16,515 nt of DNA from assembly GCA_013696915.1 (NCBI GenBank), contig JACCXR010000356.1:1-16515 (forward strand), given 5' to 3'. The position numbers were made by a program, and so were the translations under genes. Shown here piece after piece: positions 6,914 through 13,739 of the stretch; the first letter of the stretch is position 1, and each line of letters opens with the position of its first letter. The DNA comes from Euzebyaceae bacterium. GTDB lineage: Bacteria; Actinomycetota; Nitriliruptoria; Euzebyales; Egibacteraceae. The notes beneath the pieces were generated by a model, which saw nothing but the letters and a program-made list of their open reading frames with translations, was not told where the DNA came from and ran no database searches.

Positions 6914-7101
6914 CGGTCGCCTTCGCGCTGCTCCAGCTCCTCCTCCATCGCCCGCCGCTGGTCCTGCTGGGCGTTCAGCGCCTCGCCGGAGTCCTCGGTG
7001 GCGACGCGCTGCTCCTGCTCGTGGACCGTGTCGATCCCCTCGCGCAGCTGCTCGTCGCTGTGCTTGCTCATGTCGGCGGTGTCGCGGTCGTGGTGCGTCA
7101 T
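6910..7101 (-). CDS. Small charged hypothetical protein
   Basis: 63 aa, very hydrophilic and predicted helical, ending in a Glu/Gln/Arg-rich stretch (DQRRAMEEELEQREGDR) that could form a short coiled coil. A good Shine-Dalgarno (GGAGG, seven bases before the ATG at 7101) supports translation, and its stop overlaps the ATG of the 192-aa gene. I do not recognise the family. The coupling suggests that the two products are made together. The start is divergent from the YczE-like gene across about 100 bases. Confidence 0.6.
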   Translation of the reverse strand: MTHHDRDTADMSKHSDEQLREGIDTVHEQEQRVATEDSGEALNAQQDQRRAMEEELEQREGDR

Positions 7102-7187
7102 CGCTTCGCCTCCGCAGCCGTTCGGCCTTTGGTCCAGCGGTACCCGCGGCCGCGCCTCCTGACTCCTGCCGGGCGGCGGCCGCGGCC

Positions 7188-7202
7188 TATCCTGTGGGCG
7201 TG
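7188..7202 (+). promoter_or_regulatory. -10 element and leaderless start of the YczE-like gene
   Basis: TATCCT (7188-7193) matches TANNNT and is separated by six bases (GTGGGC) from the GTG at 7200. No Shine-Dalgarno precedes the gene. The geometry equals that at 3021 and 11080. Confidence 0.45.
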
Positions 7203-7850
7203 ACCGCCCCCGCCGGCGCCGCCGTCCTTCCGCGCTGGCGCACCACCCCTGCCCGCCTTGCCCGGTTGCTGTTCGGTCTCTGGCTGTTCGGGGCCGGCGA
7301 GGCGCTGGTCGTCCGCTCGCGGCTCGGCGCCGCGCCGTGGACGGTGTTCGCCGAGGGGGTGTCGCGGGTCTCGCCGGTGTCGATCGGGGTGGCGACCCAG
7401 CTGACCGGCCTCACCCTCCTGCTGCTGTGGATCCCGCTGCGGGAGCGGCCGGGCCTCGGGACCGTGCTCAACGTCGTCGTCATCGGCATCGCCCTGGACG
7501 CGACCCTGCTGCTGGTCGCGGTGCCACCGGCAGCCGGCGCCCGTGCGGCGCTGCTCGTGGCCGGGATCGCCCTGATCGGGCTGGGAAGCGGCTTCTACCT
7601 CGGTGCCGCGCACGGCCCCGGACCGCGCGACGGGCTGATGACCGGTCTCCACCGCCGGACCGGTCTGCCGGTGCTCGCCGTCCGGGCCGCGATCGAACTG
7701 ACGGTCCTGGGCCTGGGCTGGGCGCTCGGCGGGACGGCCGGCGTGGGGACACTCGCCTTCGCCGTGCTGATCGGCCCGGCCGTGTCGCTCGGCCTGGCCC
7801 TGACCGGGGCGGGATCCGGTCAGGGGCGGAACGCCGCGCCGTCGGCGTAG
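7200..7850 (+). CDS. YczE/YitT-like integral membrane protein
   Basis: 216 aa with about five or six hydrophobic segments (residues about 20-40, 58-80, 87-106, 112-136, 160-180 and 185-205), the size of the YczE/YyaS family. Typical features are RLLFGLWLFGAGEALVVRSRLGAAPW near the N-terminus and GLGSGFYLGAAHGPGPRDGLM in the middle, where G-P-G-P-R-D-G-L-M is the family hallmark. These are inner-membrane proteins of undefined biochemical role. The GTG at 7200 is chosen because a -10 box ends six bases upstream. The final 31 bases overlap the 3' end of the convergent kelch gene. Function in this locus is unknown. Confidence 0.85.
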   Translation: MTAPAGAAVLPRWRTTPARLARLLFGLWLFGAGEALVVRSRLGAAPWTVFAEGVSRVSPVSIGVATQLTGLTLLLLWIPLRERPGLGTVLNVVVIGIALDATLLLVAVPPAAGARAALLVAGIALIGLGSGFYLGAAHGPGPRDGLMTGLHRRTGLPVLAVRAAIELTVLGLGWALGGTAGVGTLAFAVLIGPAVSLGLALTGAGSGQGRNAAPSA

Positions 7851-9103
7851 TCCCGCCGCCGGTCGCTCCCGCCCCAGACGAGCAGCTCCTCGCCGGTCCA
7901 CACCGCCGCAGCCCGCAGCCGCCCGGGGATGGGCGCCGCTGGAATCTCGGCCCAGGCGTCCCCCGCGGGGTCGTAGCGCACGCCGGCTCTCGGGATGCGC
8001 TCGCCGGGGCGGAGGTCGTGGCCCAGCAGGCCGCCCCAGAACAGGGCCTCCGTGCCGGTCCACACCATCCGGTGCAGCGTGGACGGGGGGAGCGGGGACG
8101 GTCCCAGGACGTGCCAGTCGTCCACCGGGGGCGCGGTCGCGAGCCCCGCCGTCCTGGGCCGGCCCGCCAGGTGCGTGCCGAGCACTAGGAGCTCGTCGCC
8201 CGTCCAGAGGAGGGTTCCCCGGCCGGCACCGTCACGCGGGACGTCCGGCAACTGCTGCCAGCGGTCGGCTCCCGGGTGGTAGGCCGCGCCGCTGCGGCCG
8301 CTCCATGCGACGAACCGAGTCGCGGTCCACAGTCCCGCGGCCTGGCCGGCGACCGGGAGCGGCGCGTCGGGCAGCGATCGCCAGGCGTCGCCGGCGACGT
8401 CGTAGGCCGCCGCCCCGGTCAGCCGCTCGTCACCGCGCAGGCCGCCGACGACCACGAGCTCACGACCGGTCCACGCCGCCAGGGGATCCCGCCGCGGGGA
8501 GAGCGGAGCCGGCGCCATAGCCCGCCAGCGGTCGCCGACGGGGTCGTAGGCGGCCCCGTCCACGAACGCCGCCCCGTCCGGCCCCTCACCGCCCCAGACG
8601 AGCATCTGGGCACCGGTCCACACCGCGACGTGCCGGCTGCGCCCCGCCAGCGGCGCAGCGGCAAGCGGCCGCCAGGCGTCCGCCGCTGGGTTGTAGGCCG
8701 CGCCGTCCGCGAAAGCGCGGTCGCCGGCCGCCCCGCCCCACACGAGCAGCTCGGCACCGGTCCAGACCCCGGTGTGGCCCGCCCGACCGGCCAGCGGCGC
8801 GTCGGCCAGCGTCCGCCAGCCCGCGTCCCCGCCGGCCACCGGATCGGCGCCGGCCCGGGGATCCGCGTCGCCGGTGACCCGCAGCGGCCGCTCGGCGTCG
8901 CCGGCGTAGACCCGGCCGGTGAACGCGACGATCGCGACCAGCAGCAGGCCGGCGGCCAGGGCTGCGGCCAGGGGCGGGCGGTCCCTGCTCGGCAGCCCCT
9001 CCCAGCTCGTGGAGGACGCGGCGGCCGGCAGACGCCGACGCGTCGGAGAGCTGGAGCTCCGCAGGCGGGTCCGGCTCCCGGGTCCCTGGTCCCATTCGGG
9101 CAT
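7820..9103 (-). CDS. Membrane-anchored kelch-repeat beta-propeller protein
   Basis: 427 aa. Residues 1-43 are a basic, low-complexity cytoplasmic tail. Residues 44-64 form one transmembrane segment (AAALAAGLLLVAIVAF). The rest is extracytoplasmic and holds seven kelch-like repeats, each with WTG followed by a strand such as ELLVWGG, then DGAAYDP, D-x-W and an APL-x-GR turn. The WTG or WTA motifs lie at residues 114, 162, 211, 259, 300, 348 and 402. The last repeat stops at GAAFRP and the missing outer strand is supplied by GWRTLADAPLAG (95-106), the usual closure of a circular propeller. No catalytic domain is attached, so a binding or scaffold role is likely. The start is uncertain, as no Shine-Dalgarno is visible, but GACAAT lies six bases before the ATG. 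It follows the GH15 gene by 69 bases on the same strand. Confidence 0.85.
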   Translation of the reverse strand: MPEWDQGPGSRTRLRSSSSPTRRRLPAAASSTSWEGLPSRDRPPLAAALAAGLLLVAIVAFTGRVYAGDAERPLRVTGDADPRAGADPVAGGDAGWRTLADAPLAGRAGHTGVWTGAELLVWGGAAGDRAFADGAAYNPAADAWRPLAAAPLAGRSRHVAVWTGAQMLVWGGEGPDGAAFVDGAAYDPVGDRWRAMAPAPLSPRRDPLAAWTGRELVVVGGLRGDERLTGAAAYDVAGDAWRSLPDAPLPVAGQAAGLWTATRFVAWSGRSGAAYHPGADRWQQLPDVPRDGAGRGTLLWTGDELLVLGTHLAGRPRTAGLATAPPVDDWHVLGPSPLPPSTLHRMVWTGTEALFWGGLLGHDLRPGERIPRAGVRYDPAGDAWAEIPAAPIPGRLRAAAVWTGEELLVWGGSDRRRDYADGAAFRP

Positions 9104-9137
9104 GGCGGCATTGTCGCCGTTCTCACCGGGGTTCGCG

Positions 9138-9174
9138 CAGCCGTTCCGCCGTCCTCAGCCGTTCCGCCGTCCTC
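9138..9174. repeat. 18-bp tandem repeat at the end of the GH15 gene
   Basis: The 18-base unit CAGCCGTTCCGCCGTCCT occurs twice in exact tandem from 9138, with one further base shared. A diverged third copy continues into the GH15 coding end (9175-9205). On the minus strand, in a frame different from the GH15 gene, the units would read TAERLR-TAERLR; the in-frame GH15 tail ends TAERLSEPW. Confidence 0.7.
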
Positions 9175-11068
9175 ACCAGGGCTCGCTGAGCCTTTCGGCA
9201 GTCCCCCACGGGGCGCTCCGGCACGACTCGGGGTGCTGGGTGGCGCACGACAGCTGGTGCGCGGAGTTGATCAGGGCCATGTGCGTGAACGCCTGCGGGA
9301 AGTTGCCGAGCAGCTGGCCGGTGCCCGGGTCGTACTCCTCGGCGAACAGGCCGAGGTCGTTGCCGCAGTCGAGCAGCCGCTCGAACAGCGCGGTCGCCTC
9401 GTCGACCCGGCCCTGGAGCGCGAGCACGTCGACCAGCCAGAACGAGCACATCAGGAACGTGGCCTCGTGGCCGCGGAGCCCGTCATGGCCCGTTTCGGTG
9501 CGGTACCGCAGGAGGAACCCGTCCGGCGCGACGCCGAGCTCGCGCTGGATCGCGTCGACCGTGCGCACCATCCGCTCGTCGGTGGCGGCGCAGTAGCCGA
9601 CCTCCGGCAGCATCAGCAGCGCCGCGTCGACCTCGGTCGAGCCGAACGCCTGCACGTAGTGGCCGCCCGTCGGGTGCACGCCCTGCGTCTCCACCGCCTC
9701 GCGGATCTCGTCGCGGACCTTGCGCCAGCGGTCGAGGTCCAGGTCGACGTCGAGGTCGGTCTCGCCGGCCATGGCGATGCCCCGGTCCAGCGCCACCCAG
9801 AGCATCACCTTCGAGGTCACGAAGTGCCGCGGCTCCCCTCTGACCTCCCAGATGCCCCGGTCGGGGAACGTCCACCGGTCGATCGCGGCCTCGACGAGGC
9901 CCTGGAGGAACGCCCACTCGTCGGGCTGCAGCTCCTCGTGGGTCCGGCGCCAGAGGTGCGCGGCGTCGAGGATGTGACCGTACATGTCGTGCTGGACCTG
10001 CCCGGCCGCGCCGTTGCCGATCCGCACCGGGCGGGAGCCGCGGTAGCCCTCCAGCCGGAGTTCGACCTCGGGGAGGTGCCGCCGGCCGTAGACGCCGTAC
10101 ATGATCTGCAGGTCCTCGGCGGTGCCGGCCGCGGTGCGCATCAGGAAGTCGCGGAACCCCCGCGCGACCTCGTCGTGGCCGACGACGCACAGGGCGGCCA
10201 GGGCCAGTGTCGAGTCGCGGATCCAGGAGTAGCGGTAGTCCCAGTTGCGCTCGCCGCCGACCTCCTCGGGCAGCGACGTCGTCGGGGCGGCGACCATCGC
10301 GCCCGTCGGGGCGCAGGTCAGGCCCTTGAGCACGACCGCCGAGCGGCGGACCCAGTCCTGCCAGCGGCTCCCCGCCGTGATCGTCGACGCCCACCGGTCC
10401 CACCATTGCTGGGTCTCGTCCAGGCGCCGCGCGATCTCGCTCTGCGAGCACGGGGTCGGGTCGAGCACGTGCGGCATCTGCGCCTGGACCGCGAAGCAGC
10501 GCCGCTCACCCGCCGGCACGCTCATCCGGCCCTCGAGCTTCGCGGCGTGCCCGACCAGATCGAGGTCGCAGCCGGCGGTCAGGACCAGGGCGCTGTCGCC
10601 GCCGACCGCCGACCACGCGTCGGTGTCGGTGTGGTGGCGCAGCCACGGCCGCAGCTCGCCGTAGTCGAACCGCGGCTCGATGACCACGTCGAACTCGACG
10701 GTGCCCTGGTAGCACTCGACCACGCGCAGGAGCTGGTTGCGCGGCGCGGCACCGCCGCCGCGGCGCATCGCGAACGCGTCGATCACCCGGGCGGTGCCCG
10801 TCTCGGTCTCCACGGTGGTCTCGAGGACGAGCGAGTCGCCGCGGTACCGCCGCCGCCGGCGGACCAGCCCGACCGGGGTCAGCTCGAAGTGCCCGCCGCG
10901 GTCCCAGTCGAGGATGCGGCCGAACACGCTGGCCGCGTCGAAGCGGGTGAGGCACGCCCAGTCGACCGACCCGGCGCTCGACACCAGCGCCGAGGAGTGG
11001 CAGTCGGCGAGCAGGGCGTAGTCGCCGATCGGCGGGTAGCGCGGGTAGCGGTCGTCGTGTGCGGCCAT
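9173..11068 (-). CDS. Glycoside hydrolase family 15 protein (glucoamylase/trehalase-like)
   Basis: 631 aa, the usual length of bacterial GH15 enzymes. An N-terminal beta-domain begins with the signature PPIGDYALLADCHSSALVSS and GSVDWACLTRFD. The (alpha/alpha)6 barrel follows from about residue 230, with ERNWDYRYSWIRD (273-285), DLQIMYGVYG, DRGIWEVRG with the probable catalytic acid Glu408, TSKVMLWVALDRG, and GHEATFLMCSFWLVD with the probable base Glu535. It ends with LLGNFPQAFTHMALINSA. No signal peptide is seen, so it is probably cytoplasmic, acting on trehalose or alpha-glucans; the substrate cannot be fixed from sequence. A longer reading frame exists upstream, but the ATG at 11068 fits the conserved start and a -10 box lies six bases before it. 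Confidence 0.93.
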   Translation of the reverse strand: MAAHDDRYPRYPPIGDYALLADCHSSALVSSAGSVDWACLTRFDAASVFGRILDWDRGGHFELTPVGLVRRRRRYRGDSLVLETTVETETGTARVIDAFAMRRGGGAAPRNQLLRVVECYQGTVEFDVVIEPRFDYGELRPWLRHHTDTDAWSAVGGDSALVLTAGCDLDLVGHAAKLEGRMSVPAGERRCFAVQAQMPHVLDPTPCSQSEIARRLDETQQWWDRWASTITAGSRWQDWVRRSAVVLKGLTCAPTGAMVAAPTTSLPEEVGGERNWDYRYSWIRDSTLALAALCVVGHDEVARGFRDFLMRTAAGTAEDLQIMYGVYGRRHLPEVELRLEGYRGSRPVRIGNGAAGQVQHDMYGHILDAAHLWRRTHEELQPDEWAFLQGLVEAAIDRWTFPDRGIWEVRGEPRHFVTSKVMLWVALDRGIAMAGETDLDVDLDLDRWRKVRDEIREAVETQGVHPTGGHYVQAFGSTEVDAALLMLPEVGYCAATDERMVRTVDAIQRELGVAPDGFLLRYRTETGHDGLRGHEATFLMCSFWLVDVLALQGRVDEATALFERLLDCGNDLGLFAEEYDPGTGQLLGNFPQAFTHMALINSAHQLSCATQHPESCRSAPWGTAERLSEPW

Positions 11069-11080
11069 CGCGGCACTGTA
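11066..11080 (-). promoter_or_regulatory. -10 element and leaderless start of the GH15 gene
   Basis: On the minus strand TACAGT (11080-11075) is followed by GCCGCG and the ATG at 11068, again TANNNT plus six bases. No Shine-Dalgarno is present, and no convincing -35 was found. Confidence 0.45.
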
Positions 11081-11187
11081 GACGCCCTGCCGCCGGCGTC
11101 CGTTGGCCCGTTCAAGCGCGGTGCCGCTCGCAGTGCGACGGGGGACCGCGGAACGGTCGGCTTCCCTGGAGTCCGCCCACCGGTCGC

Positions 11188-11207
11188 TAGACTCGGGGGC
11201 GTCCCCG
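11188..11207 (+). promoter_or_regulatory. Probable -10 element and leader hairpin of purF
   Basis: TAGACT (11188-11193) matches TANNNT and would start transcription near 11200, leaving a leader of about 40 bases before the purF ATG. CGGGG and CCCCG (11194-11207) form a five-pair stem at the start of that leader. No clear -35 and no riboswitch-like structure were recognised. Confidence 0.35.
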
Positions 11208-11238
11208 ACTCCCCCCGATCTCCCGTGGTGGTGCACGC

Positions 11239-12669
11239 ATGTCCGGTCCCGGGTCGATCACAGGAGCCCGCGACGAGTGCGGCGTCTTCGCCGTCTACGC
11301 CCGCGGCGAGGAGGTCGCCAAGCTCTGCTTCTACGGGCTCTACGCCCTGCAGCACCGCGGCCAGGAGTCGGCCGGCATCGCGGTGTCCAACGGCACGAAC
11401 ATCCTGGTGTCGAAGGAGATGGGCCTGGTCAACCAGGTGTTCAGCGAGTCGCGGCTGGCGGGCATGGACGGTCACCTCGGGATCGGCCACGTCCGCTACT
11501 CGACCACGGGATCCTCGACGTGGGACAACGCCCAGCCCGCGTTCAAGGTCACGCCGTCCGGCAGCGGGCTGGCGCTCGCGCACAACGGCAACCTGGTCAA
11601 CACCGCGGACCTCGCCCGCGGTCTCGGGGCCCAGGGCGACAGGTGCACGACCGACTCGGAGCTGCTCGCGACGCTGCTCGCCCGCGACGCCGACACCTCG
11701 CTGGAGGAGGCCATCGCGACGACCTGCGCGCAGGTCAGGGGGGCCTTCTCGTTCGTCGTCATGGACGAGGGGGCCATCTTCGGCGCCCGCGACCCGCACG
11801 GCGTGCGGCCGCTGGTGATCGGGCGGCTCGCCGGCGGCTGGGTGCTCGCCTCGGAGACCGCGGCGCTGGACATCGTCGGCGCCCACCTCGTCCGGGAGGT
11901 CGAGCCCGGCGAGATCGTCGCCATCGACTCCCACGGCCTGCGCAGCCGCCGCTACGCCGACGCCACGCCCCACTTCTGCCTGTTCGAGTACGTCTACGTC
12001 GCCCGCCCCGACCACCGCACCGCCGAGACGACCGTCTACGCGGCGCGCCGGCGGATGGGCGCCCTGCTCGCCGGCGAGGCCCCGGTCGACGCCGACCTCG
12101 TCATCCCGGTGCCGGACTCCGGCACGGCCGCCGCGGGCGGCTACGCCGAGGGCAGCGGCATCCCCTACGCCGAGGGGCTGACGAAGAACCGCTACGTCGG
12201 CCGGACGTTCATCCAGCCGACGCAGTCGCTGCGGCAGCTCGGCATCCGGTTGAAGCTGAACCCGCTGCGGGACGTGATCGCCGGCCGGCGGCTCGTCGTG
12301 GTCGACGACTCGGTCGTGCGCGGCAACACCTCCCGGCAGCTGGTCGCGATGCTGCGCGAAGCCGGCGCCGCCGAGGTCCACCTGCGCATCACGGCCCCGC
12401 CGATCCGCAACCCGTGCTTCTACGGCATCGACATGGCGACCCGCGCCGAGCTCATCGGCGCCGGCCTCACCGTGGAGGAGATCCGCGACTTCGTCGGCGC
12501 CGACTCGCTGGCGTTCCTCTCCCTCGACGCGCTGGTGTCGACGACCCGGCGGCCCCGCGCCAGCCTCTGCCGCGCCTGTTTCGACGGCGAGTACCCGATT
12601 CCCGTGCCCGGGGAGCAGCGGGACGCCGGCAAGGACGTGCTCAGCCGGATGGGCCCGGCGCCGGCGTGA
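11239..12669 (+). CDS. purF: Amidophosphoribosyltransferase PurF
   Basis: 476 aa. It catalyses the committed first step of purine synthesis, making 5-phosphoribosylamine from PRPP and glutamine in the cytoplasm. The glutaminase domain begins at Cys14 (DECGVF), so 13 residues should be removed as a propeptide as in Bacillus-type PurF. LQHRGQESAG, HVRYSTTGSS and AHNGNLVN follow. The phosphoribosyltransferase domain carries the PRPP motif LVVVDDSVVRGNT (352-364). Four cysteines at the places expected for the [4Fe-4S] cluster are present: Cys247, Cys393, Cys444 and Cys447 (CRAC). It is therefore the oxygen-sensitive cluster-containing type. Its stop overlaps the purM start (GTGA), making a purFM operon. 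Confidence 0.97.
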   Translation: MSGPGSITGARDECGVFAVYARGEEVAKLCFYGLYALQHRGQESAGIAVSNGTNILVSKEMGLVNQVFSESRLAGMDGHLGIGHVRYSTTGSSTWDNAQPAFKVTPSGSGLALAHNGNLVNTADLARGLGAQGDRCTTDSELLATLLARDADTSLEEAIATTCAQVRGAFSFVVMDEGAIFGARDPHGVRPLVIGRLAGGWVLASETAALDIVGAHLVREVEPGEIVAIDSHGLRSRRYADATPHFCLFEYVYVARPDHRTAETTVYAARRRMGALLAGEAPVDADLVIPVPDSGTAAAGGYAEGSGIPYAEGLTKNRYVGRTFIQPTQSLRQLGIRLKLNPLRDVIAGRRLVVVDDSVVRGNTSRQLVAMLREAGAAEVHLRITAPPIRNPCFYGIDMATRAELIGAGLTVEEIRDFVGADSLAFLSLDALVSTTRRPRASLCRACFDGEYPIPVPGEQRDAGKDVLSRMGPAPA

Positions 12670-13697
12670 CGCAGCGGCGGGCCACGTACGAGGCCGCCGG
12701 GGTCAGCCTCGTCGCGGCCGAGGACGCCGTCGAGCGGCTGAAGCCCCACGTCGCCCGCACCGCCAGGCCGGAGGTGCTCGGCGGCATCGGCGGGTTCGGC
12801 GGGCTCTTCGAGCTCGACGTCAGCCGCTGGCGCCGCCCGGTCCTGGTGAGCGCCACCGACGGCGTCGGCACGAAGCTGGAGCTCGCCCGCGAGCTGGGCC
12901 GCCACGACACCGTCGGCGTCGACCTCGTCGCCATGGTCGTCGACGACCTCGTCGTCCCCGGCGCCGAGCCGCTGTTCTTCCTCGACTACGTCGCCGTCGG
13001 GCGGCTCGACCCCGCGCAGCTCGAGCAGGTCGTGGCCGGGATCGCCGACGGCTGCGTCACGGCGGGCTGCGCGCTGATCGGCGGCGAGACCGCCGAGCAC
13101 CCGGGGGTGATGGCCGCCGACCGCTACGACCTCGCCGGCTTCGGGGTGGGCGTCGTCGAGCGCGACGCCCTGCTGGGGCCCCACCGGGTGCGCAGCCGCG
13201 ACGCGCTGGTGGCGATGGCCTCGACCGGCCTGCACGCCAACGGGTACTCCCTGGCCCGGCGGATCGTCGCGGGCCTCGACCTGCGCGCCGACCATGGCCT
13301 CTACGTCCAGTCGCTCGGCGACGCGCTGCTCCGCCCCACCCGGATCTACGCCCCCGACTGCCTCGCCCTCGCCGCAGCGACCGAGGTGCACGCCCTGTGC
13401 CACGTCACCGGAGGCGGCATCCCCGGCAACCTGCCGCGGGTGCTGCCCGACGGCCTCGGCGCCGCCGTCGACACGAGCAGCTGGGAGCCGCCGACCCTCT
13501 TCCGGCTCCTGCAACGCTGCGGCGGCGTGGAGGAGGCCGAGATGTGGCGGGTGTTCAACATGGGCGTCGGCATGATCGCCGTCGTCGCCGACGGCCCGGC
13601 CGCCGTCGGATTCCTCGTCGACCGCGGCCTGGACGCCTGGGTGTGCGGCGGGGTCACCGAGAGCGGCGGCGTCGAACTCACGGATGTCCACCTCTGA
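12666..13697 (+). CDS. purM: Phosphoribosylformylglycinamidine cyclo-ligase (AIR synthetase) PurM
   Basis: 343 aa, the normal length. It converts FGAM to AIR with ATP, the step after PurL. The GTG at 12666 overlaps the purF stop by four bases and begins VTQRRATYEAAGV, matching the usual TYxxAGV start. Conserved blocks are SATDGVGTKLELA (62-74), VDDLVVPGAEPLFFLDY (92-108), GCALIGGETAEHPG (134-147), STGLHANGYSLAR (186-198), HVTGGGIPGNLPRVLP (246-261) and the ending FNMGVGM (297-303). Residues 90-100 read MVVDDLVVPGA, slightly different from the more common N-D-(I/L)-x-x-QGA form, but the Asp pair is kept. The 42 bases to the convergent downstream gene hold no strong terminator. Confidence 0.97.
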   Translation: MTQRRATYEAAGVSLVAAEDAVERLKPHVARTARPEVLGGIGGFGGLFELDVSRWRRPVLVSATDGVGTKLELARELGRHDTVGVDLVAMVVDDLVVPGAEPLFFLDYVAVGRLDPAQLEQVVAGIADGCVTAGCALIGGETAEHPGVMAADRYDLAGFGVGVVERDALLGPHRVRSRDALVAMASTGLHANGYSLARRIVAGLDLRADHGLYVQSLGDALLRPTRIYAPDCLALAAATEVHALCHVTGGGIPGNLPRVLPDGLGAAVDTSSWEPPTLFRLLQRCGGVEEAEMWRVFNMGVGMIAVVADGPAAVGFLVDRGLDAWVCGGVTESGGVELTDVHL

Positions 13698-13739
13698 GTG
13701 TTCGGCGCCGTCCCGTGGCGGCGGTCTGCGACCCCTGCG

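Noticed and set aside
7820..9103. CRISPR-like regular repeats in the kelch gene
   Set aside because: The roughly 145-bp periodicity is coding: it follows the kelch repeat in frame, with variable DNA between conserved motifs.
8276..11818. 1180-codon plus-strand frame across the kelch and GH15 genes
   Set aside because: It runs antisense through two convincing minus-strand genes and then into purF in the wrong frame, and has no protein-like sequence.
11103..13697. 864-codon frame reading through purF in a shifted frame into purM
   Set aside because: Only its C-terminal part is PurM; the rest is an Arg/Pro-rich shadow of purF. The purM start at 12666 with GTGA overlap explains the real gene.
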